From: Porphyromonadaceae bacterium UBA7572
Lineage (GTDB): Bacteria; Bacteroidota; Bacteroidia; Bacteroidales; Muribaculaceae
Assembly (NCBI GenBank): GCA_002476625.1
Contig: DLLC01000014.1
Span: forward strand, 6,850-31,510
Direction of reading: 5' to 3'
Length of the DNA stretch: 24,661 nucleotides
The notes under the pieces: generated by a model
The model's database searches: none
Seen by the model: only the letters and a program-made list of their open reading frames with translations
Told to the model about the DNA's origin: nothing
Part shown: in pieces, positions 1 to 7,174 of the stretch
Position numbering within the stretch: position 1 is the first letter of the stretch
Layout of the letters: each line of letters opens with the position of its first letter
Made by a program: the position numbers and the translations under genes

Positions 1-549
1 GAACTCACCCTTCATGTGGGCGCTGGCACGTTTCAGCCTGTGAAAAGCGAGGACATCGGCGGACATGAGATGCACCATGAGTTCATATCAGTGCAGCGCA
101 GCCTGCTCGTGGACTTGATAGAGGCTGAAGGGCCAGTGGTGGCTGTGGGCACCACAAGTGTGCGCACGCTTGAGAGCCTATACTATGTGGGGCAAACATT
201 AGAGACGAATCCTGATGCCGATGAGGATGCACTCACCGTGAAGCAGTGGATGCCTTACAGCACTCCCTGTGAAATCAGCACCAAAAAGGCGTTGCAGAAC
301 ATTGTGGACTACCTCGACCGCCATCATGCGCAAGCCTATATGGGCAGCACTCAGCTGATGATAGCTCCAGGGTTTCAGTACAGGATTATCAGTGGAATGA
401 TCACCAACTTCCACCAGCCGCAGAGCACGCTGCTGCTGCTTGTGTCGGCATTCGTGGGAGAGGAGCATTGGCGCATGATTTACGACTATGCCCTTGCGCA
501 CGATTTCCGTTTTCTCAGCTATGGCGACGCCTGCCTCTTCCTCAAATAG
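1..549 (+). CDS. queA: tRNA preQ1(34) S-adenosylmethionine ribosyltransferase-isomerase, C-terminal part
   Basis: QueA transfers and isomerises the ribosyl group of S-adenosylmethionine onto 7-aminomethyl-7-deazaguanine at the wobble base of tRNA, giving epoxyqueuosine; it acts in the cytosol. The reading frame is open from base 1 and its start lies left of the window, so only the last 182 codons are seen. The segment begins with the family's LTLHVGAGTFQPV block, followed by GHEMHHEF, VGTTSVRTLES and, near the end, the ITNFHQPQSTLLLLVSAFVG block, all typical of the QueA C-terminal half. The gene ends in TAG and converges with the reverse-strand mtgA group 92 bp away. The identification is firm; the product length cannot be judged from here. 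Confidence 0.95.
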   Translation, partial: ELTLHVGAGTFQPVKSEDIGGHEMHHEFISVQRSLLVDLIEAEGPVVAVGTTSVRTLESLYYVGQTLETNPDADEDALTVKQWMPYSTPCEISTKKALQNIVDYLDRHHAQAYMGSTQLMIAPGFQYRIISGMITNFHQPQSTLLLLVSAFVGEEHWRMIYDYALAHDFRFLSYGDACLFLK

Positions 550-557
550 CACATATT

Positions 558-574
558 CTCTACGATGAGTAGAG
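558..574. terminator. Weak hairpin between convergent queA and mtgA
   Basis: CTCTAC and GTAGAG form a 6-bp perfect stem around a 5-nt loop, 8 nt after the queA stop. There is no T-tract on either side, so this is at best a weak or factor-assisted terminator for the convergent pair. Nothing else is visible in the 92-bp gap. Confidence 0.3.
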
Positions 575-641
575 CATGTCCTCTCTGTGGTAGCCTATTA
601 ATTTTGACCTACTCCCGCTGATTTTCTGCTGGTGTGGAGGA

Positions 642-1343
642 TTACTGCTCGGGCACACCGAAGGGGACGTGCTTGATGAATTTCATTTCTTGCAGTATGC
701 GACTACGCTGACGGAGCACCGCACCCGACGGGTTCTTGGAGTCGCGCTTGATGGGGTTGGGGAGTGTGGCTGCGATAAGCGCAGCGTCGCGTCTGGTGAG
801 CTGGTCGGGGTTTTTGCCGAAATTGAGTTCTGCCACAGCTTTCACGCCATAGATGCCGTCGCCCGTTTCAATGGAGTTGAGATACACCTCCATAATTCGT
901 TCTTTTCCCCATATAAATTCTATTAGCACGGTGAAGTAGGCTTCAAATCCTTTTCTCACCCAGCTGTGTCCTGGCCATAGAAACACATTCTTTGCCGTCT
1001 GCTGCGAGATAGTGCTTGCGCCTCGTTCTTTTCCGCCCTGCAGCGCTTTGAGCCGGGCCTTGTATATTTCCTCGAAGTCGAATCCATGGTGCTTCAGAAA
1101 CCGTGTGTCTTCGCTCGATATGACCGCTAATGGCATATTTTCGCTGATGTGGTCCATATCCACCCATTCATGCTCAATTTTGGGCGAGCGGCCATCTGCC
1201 ACTTGCTCTGCCACGCGGATAAACATTAGTGGCGTGTAATATACCGGTAGCCACTTTAATATCACCACCGCCGACAGCGATGACACGATAAAGAATATGA
1301 GGGCGAATGTAAACCAGCGAAATATGCGTCGTAGAATGTACAT
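642..1343 (-). CDS. mtgA: Monofunctional biosynthetic peptidoglycan transglycosylase (GT51)
   Basis: This enzyme polymerises lipid II into glycan strands on the outer face of the inner membrane and has no transpeptidase domain. The 233-residue protein has one N-terminal membrane anchor (about residues 9-30). It then shows all GT51 motifs in order: SSEDTRFLKHHGFD with catalytic Glu78, GASTISQQ (108-115), RKGFE (130-134), KERIMEVYLN (147-156) and a late RSRIL block. Its length matches the MtgA family, and no penicillin-binding domain follows. It lies 36 bp downstream of the SpoU methyltransferase on the same strand, so the two are probably cotranscribed, and the whole spacer is taken up by a heptamer repeat array. 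No Shine-Dalgarno site precedes the ATG, as is usual in Bacteroidales. Confidence 0.95.
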   Translation of the reverse strand: MYILRRIFRWFTFALIFFIVSSLSAVVILKWLPVYYTPLMFIRVAEQVADGRSPKIEHEWVDMDHISENMPLAVISSEDTRFLKHHGFDFEEIYKARLKALQGGKERGASTISQQTAKNVFLWPGHSWVRKGFEAYFTVLIEFIWGKERIMEVYLNSIETGDGIYGVKAVAELNFGKNPDQLTRRDAALIAATLPNPIKRDSKNPSGAVLRQRSRILQEMKFIKHVPFGVPEQ

Positions 1344-1358
1344 GTGTAGTGGGAGAGA

Positions 1359-1386
1359 TTAGACGTTAGAAATTAGAGATTAGACG
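1359..1386. repeat. Period-7 tandem array, four TTAGANN units
   Basis: Four perfect-period heptamers on the + strand (TTAGACG, TTAGAAA, TTAGAGA, TTAGACG) fill the gap between the mtgA start and the trmH-family stop. The fourth unit supplies the methyltransferase stop codon (TTA on +, TAA on -). Three consecutive units in the same order recur in the larger array at 8164-8219. Confidence 0.85.
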
Positions 1387-2204
1387 TTGGCCTTTGGGCT
1401 TTTGGGTGGGTGGCGAAGTTGCCAGAACGCCACTGCCGAGGCGGCTGCCACATTGAGTGAGTCCACGTTGTGGCTCATGGGGATTTTTACCACGTAGTCA
1501 GTGCTGGCAATCACCCCCTGCGACAGTCCGTCGCCCTCTGTTCCCATCACTATGGCGAGGCGTGGTTCTGCCAAGAGCTGCGGGGCGTCGATGCTGATGC
1601 TGTCGTCGGTCAATGCCATAGCTGCGGTTTTGAAGCCCAAGTCGGCGAGGCGGCAAACTGGCGTGTGAAGCCATGCCCATGGCACGAGAAACACCGAGCC
1701 CATCGACACTCGCACCGCGCGGCGGTTGAGTGGGTCGCACGATGATGGCGTGAGTAGCACGGCGTCGATTCCAAGTGCCGCGGCACTGCGGAATATGGCG
1801 CCGATATTGGTGGTATCGACCACCCCGTCAATCACCACGATGCGTGAAGCCCCTTGGCACACTTCTTCCACGCTTTTAGGCTTCGGGCGGCGCATGGCGC
1901 ACAGCACACCTCGTGTGAGCGTGTAGCCTGTGAGCGACTCCAGCAGCGAGCGGCTTCCTGTGTAGATGGGTATGTCGGCACACCGCCTGATGATAGCGGC
2001 TGCATCGCCATGAATGTGCTTCTCCTCGCACAGAAGCGCCAAAGGCTCGTAGCCGCTGTCAAGCGCCACATGAATCACCTTTGGGCTTTCTGCGATGAAA
2101 ATACCTTTTTCCGGCTCAAGCCTGTTGCGCAGCTGTGCCTCGGTGAGCGTGCTGAACACCTCTACGCCAGGATGCTGCAATGTGTCGATTCTGATGATTC
2201 CCAT
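1380..2204 (-). CDS. TrmH/SpoU-family RNA 2'-O-ribose methyltransferase
   Basis: A SPOUT-class methyltransferase that methylates a ribose 2'-OH in rRNA or tRNA using S-adenosylmethionine. The 274-residue protein has an N-terminal substrate-binding region (about 20-110) and a C-terminal trefoil-knot domain. The three signature blocks are present: motif 1 with Asn133 and Arg139 (TTNIGAIFRSAAALG), motif 2 IVMGTEGDGLS (218-228), and motif 3 IPMSHNVDSLNVAAA (241-255). It resembles RlmB/TrmH proteins, but the exact RNA target cannot be read from sequence. The last residues (NV-stop) are encoded inside the heptamer repeat array, so the C-terminus may have been set by that array. It lies between a lipoprotein gene (72-bp gap) and mtgA (36 bp), all reverse strand. 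Confidence 0.93.
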   Translation of the reverse strand: MGIIRIDTLQHPGVEVFSTLTEAQLRNRLEPEKGIFIAESPKVIHVALDSGYEPLALLCEEKHIHGDAAAIIRRCADIPIYTGSRSLLESLTGYTLTRGVLCAMRRPKPKSVEEVCQGASRIVVIDGVVDTTNIGAIFRSAAALGIDAVLLTPSSCDPLNRRAVRVSMGSVFLVPWAWLHTPVCRLADLGFKTAAMALTDDSISIDAPQLLAEPRLAIVMGTEGDGLSQGVIASTDYVVKIPMSHNVDSLNVAAASAVAFWQLRHPPKSPKANV

Positions 2205-2276
2205 ACTTTGCTTTTTATCGCTGATGTTTATAGTTTTCTTGGTGCATATTCATGATGATGCGCTGTTTTTATATTG

Positions 2277-2867
2277 TTATGGTTGCGGCTTGTTGGCTAT
2301 ATAGGAGAGAATGGTGGCTGATGTGCCATCGGTGTTCTCGTCGATGTAGAGCTGTACCATTTTTTCGTCATTGTCATAACGGTAGCCCGTGATGTCGGTA
2401 GGCTCGCCTTCTGCCGAGGAATGGCCGATCACCATCCGCTTCATATCGTAGGACTTGCGCAGCGATTTCAGCACAGCGGCAAATTGTGCGTTGGTGGCGT
2501 TCTTTTTCGCTGATTTGGCACGGAAGGTGACGCAGTACAGTCCATTACCGTCGAACTGGATTTGCACGTTGAGCCACTTTTGCCCCAAGAATGCGAACCC
2601 CGCGGTGGCAGAGGTTTTGCTTGCCAGAATTTTTAGCTCGCTGTAGTCGCCGTTGTCCAGCGGGATAGTGTCGAAATGGCTGTCGGGCTTCCCAGTGGCC
2701 GCATCCACAAAGTGCTGCTGATATAGCGCTTGGAGCACGGTCTGCTTTTGCTGTCCAAACTTCACGGTTCCGAAAAAAGTGTCTTGAATATCGACACCAC
2801 CTTTGCCTGATGAGCACGAAAAGCACACCGCTGCTATTATTATGAAAGAAAAGATTCGTGTTATCAT
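2277..2867 (-). CDS. Putative lipoprotein of unknown function
   Basis: The frame stays open upstream to 2957, but I start it at the ATG at 2865-2867. That Met begins a clean lipoprotein signal (MITR, hydrophobic stretch, then FSC followed by SSGKGG), and a TAATTTTG -7 box lies just upstream at 2894-2901, inside the longer version. The longer start would also overlap the menA start. The product is 196 residues with a probable lipidated Cys at about 18, so it should sit in an outer or inner membrane leaflet. The mature part looks like one small alpha/beta domain with a repeated basic stretch (KSAKK, KSLRKSYDMKR). I do not recognise a family. It is divergent from menA and upstream of the SpoU methyltransferase. 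Confidence 0.8.
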   Translation of the reverse strand: MITRIFSFIIIAAVCFSCSSGKGGVDIQDTFFGTVKFGQQKQTVLQALYQQHFVDAATGKPDSHFDTIPLDNGDYSELKILASKTSATAGFAFLGQKWLNVQIQFDGNGLYCVTFRAKSAKKNATNAQFAAVLKSLRKSYDMKRMVIGHSSAEGEPTDITGYRYDNDEKMVQLYIDENTDGTSATILSYIANKPQP

Positions 2868-2893
2868 TTGTATGACGGATTGCTCTTTGCCTA

Positions 2894-2901
2894 CAAAATT
2901 A
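2894..2901 (-). promoter_or_regulatory. -7 box of the lipoprotein promoter
   Basis: Reverse-strand TAATTTTG matches the Bacteroidales -7 consensus TAnnTTTG. Transcription would begin roughly 20 nt before the ATG at 2867. No good -33 TTTG is seen at 19-21 bp. It lies back to back with the menA promoter. Confidence 0.55.
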
Positions 2902-2924
2902 TGGAAAATTTCTTTGGAAATTTG

Positions 2925-2932
2925 TAATTTTG
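2925..2932 (+). promoter_or_regulatory. -7 box of the menA promoter
   Basis: TAATTTTG matches TAnnTTTG and sits 16 bp before the menA ATG, giving a leader of only about 10 nt. The -33 element is poor (TTATG near 2899). The same octamer occurs inverted at 2894-2901, making a compact divergent promoter pair. Confidence 0.55.
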
Positions 2933-2948
2933 CCCATAATTTTTTGAG

Positions 2949-3866
2949 ATGAAGCAAGTAAAGGTTTGGATAGAGGCTATACGGGTGCGCACTTTACCGG
3001 TGTCGGTGAGTGGCGTTCTCATTGCAGTGGGGCTGGCGAAATTCAATGGCGTGTTTCGCCTGGTGCCCGCGCTGATGTGTGCTGTGTTTGCGCTTCTGGC
3101 GCAGATTGTGTCGAATTTGGCGAATGAATACTTTGATTTCAAGGCCGGGACCGACAAGAAAGGGCGCGTAGGCCCTCGCAGAGGTGTCACGGAGGGAGAT
3201 ATCACGCCTCGTGCCATGAAGCGAGCCATGATAGGCACGCTTGTGGCCACTTGCCTTGTGGGGTTGAGCATGCTGCTGGTGGTGGATCCGGGCGAGGACT
3301 TCGGCAATTGGCTGATGCTGATAGGCTCCGGCATTTTGATAGCCGTGTTCGCTTTCGCCTATAGCGCAGGTCCATACCCACTGAGCTACCATGCGTTAGG
3401 TGAGGTGGCAGTGATGGGATTCTACGGACTTGTGCCCGTGGCATTCACTTATTATGTGGTGGGCGGCACGTTTCATCCGTTTGCGGTGATAGCTGGAATT
3501 GCTATCGGGTTTATGGGCGTGAATGTGCTGTTGGTGAACAATTACCGTGATGTGACCGACGACCGTGAGGCTGGCAAGCGCACATCGGTGGTGGTGTTCG
3601 GGCGCAAGTTGGCGGCGTTTGCCTATCTGCTAAATGGTCTGATGGCGGTGTCGGTACTTGGCGTGGTGTGGCTGAGGCTCTACTTTGCTTCAGGATGGTG
3701 GTTTCTGCTTCCTGTGCTTGTTTATTTGGCGCTTCATATAGCCACATGGCGCAAACTCACGCACACCGATGGCGCAGCCTTGAACCCGCTGCTCGGCGCC
3801 ACTGCGCGCAATATGCTCATCTTCACGATTCTGCTCTGCGTGGTATTTGTGGTGGGGGGTGAGTAG
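2949..3866 (+). CDS. menA: 1,4-dihydroxy-2-naphthoate polyprenyltransferase
   Basis: MenA joins a polyprenyl chain to 1,4-dihydroxy-2-naphthoate, giving demethylmenaquinone in the inner membrane, the penultimate step of menaquinone synthesis. The 305-residue protein is strongly hydrophobic with about eight to nine membrane segments, as in UbiA-superfamily enzymes. Both Asp-rich prenyl-diphosphate/Mg sites are visible: NEYFDFKAGTD (59-69) and NNYRDVTDDREAGKRT (197-212). The early WIEAIRVRTLPVSVSGVL block is typical of MenA. The stop codon TAG is the first triplet of a period-9 repeat. The gene stands alone on the + strand and converges with the GH97 gene. A prenyl diphosphate synthase later in the window (23118-24092) could feed the donor side of this pathway, although it is not linked transcriptionally. 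Confidence 0.95.
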   Translation: MKQVKVWIEAIRVRTLPVSVSGVLIAVGLAKFNGVFRLVPALMCAVFALLAQIVSNLANEYFDFKAGTDKKGRVGPRRGVTEGDITPRAMKRAMIGTLVATCLVGLSMLLVVDPGEDFGNWLMLIGSGILIAVFAFAYSAGPYPLSYHALGEVAVMGFYGLVPVAFTYYVVGGTFHPFAVIAGIAIGFMGVNVLLVNNYRDVTDDREAGKRTSVVVFGRKLAAFAYLLNGLMAVSVLGVVWLRLYFASGWWFLLPVLVYLALHIATWRKLTHTDGAALNPLLGATARNMLIFTILLCVVFVVGGE

Positions 3867-3890
3867 GCTTATTAGGCTCAATAGGCATAA
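3864..3890. repeat. Period-9 tandem array, three TAGGCNNAN units
   Basis: Three exact-period nonamers, TAGGCTTAT, TAGGCTCAA and TAGGCATAA, run from the menA stop codon into the 46-bp gap before the GH97 stop. The first unit's TAG is the menA stop. This is a different family from the heptamers but has the same kind of location. Confidence 0.7.
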
Positions 3891-3912
3891 TTCCTCTAAT
3901 CACAGATCTCTC

Positions 3913-5841
3913 CTACTCCGCTTTCAGCACGAAGCCTCCGCCTGGAGCCAAATGCACATTCAGGGTGGCGGGCACGGTGCCGGTGGTCTTTTTATAGTCT
4001 TCGGCGTTGCGGCTGGCATTGATGCCATCCACAAATAGCTCCATCTTCTTTCCTGCGATAAAACTGAGGTCGAGCGAGATGTCGCGTGCCTTCCAGTTGC
4101 TGATTCCGCCTACATACCAGGTGTCGCCTTTGCGACAAGCCTCTATCACATATTGCCCCACTTTCGCCTCCAGCACACGGCGCTCGTCCCACACCACGGG
4201 CACCTTGGAAATGAATTCGAGGCACTCAGGCTCGGCTTCGTAATTGGTGGGCGAGTCGCATAGCATATTGAAAGGCGAGTCGAAAATCAGGTATAGCGCC
4301 AACTGGCGGCAACGTGTGCCTTGACTCATGGGCTGGGAGTGGCATGGATAGAAATTTTTCTTGGTGGCATTGCGCATCGCCCCCTGTGTGTAGTCCATCG
4401 GTCCCACCACCTGGCGGATGAAGGGAAGCAGCGTCTCGTGGCGCACTTGGTCGAATTTCTCAAATTTGCTCCACTTCACCTGCTCCTGGCCAGCTACGGC
4501 CTCAAAATTGAGCACATTGGGGTAGGTGTAGGTCATGCCGTTAGGCACGGGCGCCCCATGAAAGTCGCAGAAAAGGTGATACTTTGCGCAAGTGGTGGCA
4601 GCCTTTTCAAGAAACGCCATCATTTTCTGGTCGCACCGGTCCATGAAGTCGATTTTGAAGCCCTTCACGCCCATCTCGCTATAATGGCGGCACACGTTCT
4701 CCATATCGCGCTCAAAAGCCTTGTAGCCAGCCCAAAGCACGATGCCCACACCACGCTCCTTGGCATAGCTGACGAGCATGGGGAGGTCGATTTCTGGCAC
4801 CACCTGCATCAGGTCGGCTTTCTTGTTCACAGCCCAGCCCTCGTCGAGAATCACATATTCTATGCCATTTTTAGCGGCAAAGTCGATGTAGTATTGATAA
4901 GTGGCGTTGTTCACTCCGGTTGCGAAGTCCACGCCTTTCAAATTCCAGGAGTTCCACCAGTCCCATGCCACCTTTCCTGGCTTAGCCCAGCTGGCGTCGA
5001 ACACTGGTGCGTCGGCAAGCAGCCGCGGCACGTCGGTGGTGAGCAGGTCGGCGTCGGTCTCGCTCACGAGCATCATTTTCCAGGGGAATGTCCGAGAGCC
5101 AGAAGTGATGGCGATATAGTCTTGCCAGTCGTCCACAATCATTTGCAGATTATTGTGGTCGCCCTGATGCTCGTGTTTTGGATATGGAGGGAAGAATCCC
5201 TTCACCGCATTGCCCTTGCCAGGCAGCAGAAACATGCCGGGGTAGTTGCGCACATTGTAGTCGCCAATTAGCAACTTCTTTCCACCGCCCAGTTCGAACA
5301 GCATGGGCGACAGGCCAAGGTGGCGCTGACTGAGCTGCGAGAGGTGGGCATACTGATAGGTGTTCTCAAACGAGCAGTAGGCCTGGTCGCGCAGATCGTC
5401 GGTCTTGTGGTGAGAGTTGGCTGGGGCCTCATAGGCCATGCAGTCGGAAGGCAGGCTAAACTGCACTTGCTCGTCGCTGATGGTGATCGAGTCGGGGTAG
5501 TGTGTGACGAAGCGGTATGCCACGCCCCCGTCGTAGGCCCTGAACTCTACCGCATATTTTCCGAAACTAAGGGTGAGCACACGGCATTTCTCTCCGCTGC
5601 TGGTCTTCGCCGACTTGCACTGTTCAGCCGCCAGCGTTTTCCCTCCCTTTAGGGTCATGCCAAGAGGAGAGGACAGCAGCACTGGCGTGCCGCTGTGGCT
5701 GATGGAGAAAGAAGTGCCCGATGTGGAGTTTTCGACATCCACTTTAAGTTTGCCGTTAGGCGATGTGAGCTGATAGCGCTTTGCCGCCGATGCGCTGAGG
5801 CAGGCGAGGACTAAGGCGGTGATGAGAAGGAGTTGCTTCAT
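3913..5841 (-). CDS. Secreted glycoside hydrolase family 97 enzyme (alpha-galactosidase/alpha-glucosidase family)
   Basis: GH97 enzymes hydrolyse terminal alpha-glucosides or alpha-galactosides in the Bacteroidetes periplasm. The frame is open to 6036, but I start at the ATG at 5839-5841. It begins a clear signal peptide (MKQLLLITALVLACLSASAA) and lies just downstream of a TAAATTTG box. The 642-residue product has the family's three parts: N-terminal beta-sandwich (about 22-280), a TIM barrel starting at WDWWNSWNLKGVDF (about 293-560), and a C-terminal beta domain. In the barrel, KIDFMDR places Asp398 and NFEAVAGQEQ places Glu447. In retaining members (Bacteroides BT1871) an Asp nucleophile and a Glu acid/base occupy such positions, whereas SusB-type inverting members lack that Asp. 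I therefore favour a retaining, galactosidase-like enzyme. No SusC/SusD pair is nearby. Retaining specificity is inference; family membership is firm. Confidence 0.93.
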   Translation of the reverse strand: MKQLLLITALVLACLSASAAKRYQLTSPNGKLKVDVENSTSGTSFSISHSGTPVLLSSPLGMTLKGGKTLAAEQCKSAKTSSGEKCRVLTLSFGKYAVEFRAYDGGVAYRFVTHYPDSITISDEQVQFSLPSDCMAYEAPANSHHKTDDLRDQAYCSFENTYQYAHLSQLSQRHLGLSPMLFELGGGKKLLIGDYNVRNYPGMFLLPGKGNAVKGFFPPYPKHEHQGDHNNLQMIVDDWQDYIAITSGSRTFPWKMMLVSETDADLLTTDVPRLLADAPVFDASWAKPGKVAWDWWNSWNLKGVDFATGVNNATYQYYIDFAAKNGIEYVILDEGWAVNKKADLMQVVPEIDLPMLVSYAKERGVGIVLWAGYKAFERDMENVCRHYSEMGVKGFKIDFMDRCDQKMMAFLEKAATTCAKYHLFCDFHGAPVPNGMTYTYPNVLNFEAVAGQEQVKWSKFEKFDQVRHETLLPFIRQVVGPMDYTQGAMRNATKKNFYPCHSQPMSQGTRCRQLALYLIFDSPFNMLCDSPTNYEAEPECLEFISKVPVVWDERRVLEAKVGQYVIEACRKGDTWYVGGISNWKARDISLDLSFIAGKKMELFVDGINASRNAEDYKKTTGTVPATLNVHLAPGGGFVLKAE

Positions 5842-5889
5842 ATTTTTGTTTACTTTTGATTTTTCTAATTTGAAGATTGATTTCTGCCA

Positions 5890-5897
5890 CAAATTTA
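5890..5897 (-). promoter_or_regulatory. -7 box of the GH97 promoter
   Basis: Reverse-strand TAAATTTG fits TAnnTTTG and predicts a start about 42 nt before the chosen GH97 ATG. A TTTG lies only 13 bp further upstream, too close for a normal -33 box. It supports the start at 5841 rather than 6036. Confidence 0.55.
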
Positions 5898-5979
5898 GGA
5901 AAAATCGCTGCAAATGGTGGTGAAAAATGGCGGTAAAAAATGAGTGTAAGTTTTTTTGTGAAAAAAGTGCAGGCTTCTG

Positions 5980-6010
5980 TTTCAATCTAAGGAAATAATC
6001 TTTATCTTTG
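5980..6010 (+). promoter_or_regulatory. Promoter of the first secreted paralog
   Basis: TTTC (5980-5983), a 19-bp spacer, then TATCTTTG (6003-6010) closely matches the Bacteroidales -33/-7 promoter. Transcription should begin near 6015, leaving an AT-rich leader of about 40 nt with no Shine-Dalgarno site. Confidence 0.7.
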
Positions 6011-6058
6011 TGTACTGAATTACTCTTTTTTAACACAACTAATTAACAACATTGATTT

Positions 6059-7009
6059 ATGAAGAAAAATTACTCTAAAATTTTAATGGCTGCCGCTCTC
6101 TCAGTGGCTGCTGTGTGTGGAATGCAGGCACAGAAAGTGGTGCTTGAAGAAAACTTCGACAAGCTCGAAAACGCAGTTGACGAAAATGGCAAGCCCCTCT
6201 ACGGCAAGAACCCATGGACCGGTACTGATGCAGACGGAGTTGAGTATAATCCAAACTATAATGGTATCCAGAGTGATGGCCATGTTGAAGACCTCAACGG
6301 CTGGAGCTCTCACACCACCTATATGTATGCTTGCCGTGGCTATATCCGCTTCTCTAAGACTGGTTACGGTGGCGACCTCGTGTCACCTAAGTTCGCTTCC
6401 CTCACCGAGCCAACCGATGTGAAGCTCTCTTGGCAAGGCATTGGCTACACCTCAAACCAGAAACTCAATGCCGATGGCTCTTACAAGAGCGGTCTGGTGC
6501 ACGACTATCAGTGCTACTGCGTGGCAGTGCTTGGCGCTGGCGAGATTGAAGGCGCAAAGAAGAGTATGGCGGTGGCGTATAAAGACGCCGACATGAACGA
6601 TATCACCGTTAAGGCTGCATTGATTGAAATTCCTACCGACGCGTTCATCACCATGGACACTCTCCAGGCATGGGGATTTGAAGGCACTAAGAACGAGCTC
6701 ACCATCAAGGGCGCAACCGCCGAGACTCAAGTGGCGTTTATGTCGGTGCTCCCAAGCTTCGGCACCAAATGCACCAACTATGTGCTTGAAGGTTTGCCAG
6801 CAGCTGATCCAAACGCTCCTCACGGTGTGAATGTGAAGGTGAACCGTGTTATCATCGACAACGTGAAGGTGGTGACTGCACCTGCTTCTGGCATCAACGA
6901 CGTGACCGCCGCCAAGGAGGTGAAGGCTCGCAAGGTGATTGAAAATGGCCAGGTTTACATCATCGCAGGCGACAAGAAATATAATGTGATGGGTGCTGAA
7001 GTGAAATAA
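6059..7009 (+). CDS. Secreted protein of unknown function, tandem paralog 1
   Basis: A 316-residue exported protein with a clear signal peptide (about residues 1-25, ending MQAQ). The mature part opens with an ENFDKLE segment and carries GGDLVSPK, then SWQGIGY, then a GAGEIEGA segment, an overall pattern reminiscent of jelly-roll (choice-of-anchor or adhesin-like) beta-sandwich domains; that resemblance is weak. The last 35 residues end in KVIENGQVYIIAGDKKYNV and MGAEVK, like the beginning of a Por/T9SS C-terminal domain but cut short. The gene has its own consensus promoter and its own perfect terminator, so it is a single-gene transcript and probably well expressed. It is strongly similar to the next gene (7175-8155), with the same first nine residues. 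Function and ligand are unknown; the GH97 neighbour is divergent, not co-operonic. Confidence 0.88.
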   Translation: MKKNYSKILMAAALSVAAVCGMQAQKVVLEENFDKLENAVDENGKPLYGKNPWTGTDADGVEYNPNYNGIQSDGHVEDLNGWSSHTTYMYACRGYIRFSKTGYGGDLVSPKFASLTEPTDVKLSWQGIGYTSNQKLNADGSYKSGLVHDYQCYCVAVLGAGEIEGAKKSMAVAYKDADMNDITVKAALIEIPTDAFITMDTLQAWGFEGTKNELTIKGATAETQVAFMSVLPSFGTKCTNYVLEGLPAADPNAPHGVNVKVNRVIIDNVKVVTAPASGINDVTAAKEVKARKVIENGQVYIIAGDKKYNVMGAEVK

Positions 7010-7043
7010 TAGTCACCTATTTTGCTCATTAATATAGAATTAG

Positions 7044-7079
7044 TGCTCTCGGTTACTTTTTGCCGAGAGCATTTTTTTT
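7044..7079 (+). terminator. Intrinsic terminator after secreted paralog 1
   Basis: TGCTCTCGG and CCGAGAGCA make a perfect 9-bp stem around a 10-nt loop, followed directly by eight T residues. It is a textbook rho-independent terminator, 34 nt after the stop codon. Confidence 0.92.
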
Positions 7080-7132
7080 GATATGAGTGTGAAAAAAGAT
7101 GCGATGATGCGTTTTTTTTACAAAATTATGTG

Positions 7133-7140
7133 TAATTTTG
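7133..7140 (+). promoter_or_regulatory. -7 box of the promoter of secreted paralog 2
   Basis: TAATTTTG fits TAnnTTTG, 34 bp before the ATG at 7175. The expected -33 position lies at the edge of a GTTTTTTTT run (7111-7119), so the upstream element is weak. It comes after the terminator at 7044-7079, so the paralogs are separate transcription units. Confidence 0.6.
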
Positions 7141-7174
7141 GCATTATATAAACCTATCTTAATCAACTTATAAA

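Noticed and set aside
4321..5271. A 316-codon open frame on the + strand inside the GH97 gene
   Set aside because: It is the antisense shadow of a firmly identified GH97 gene, has no promoter or family motif, and its translation is rich in His and Val as expected from reverse-frame reading.
5842..6036. An extended N-terminus for the GH97 protein
   Set aside because: The extension lacks a signal peptide, and a promoter -7 box lies inside it; the Met at 5841 starts a clear signal peptide.
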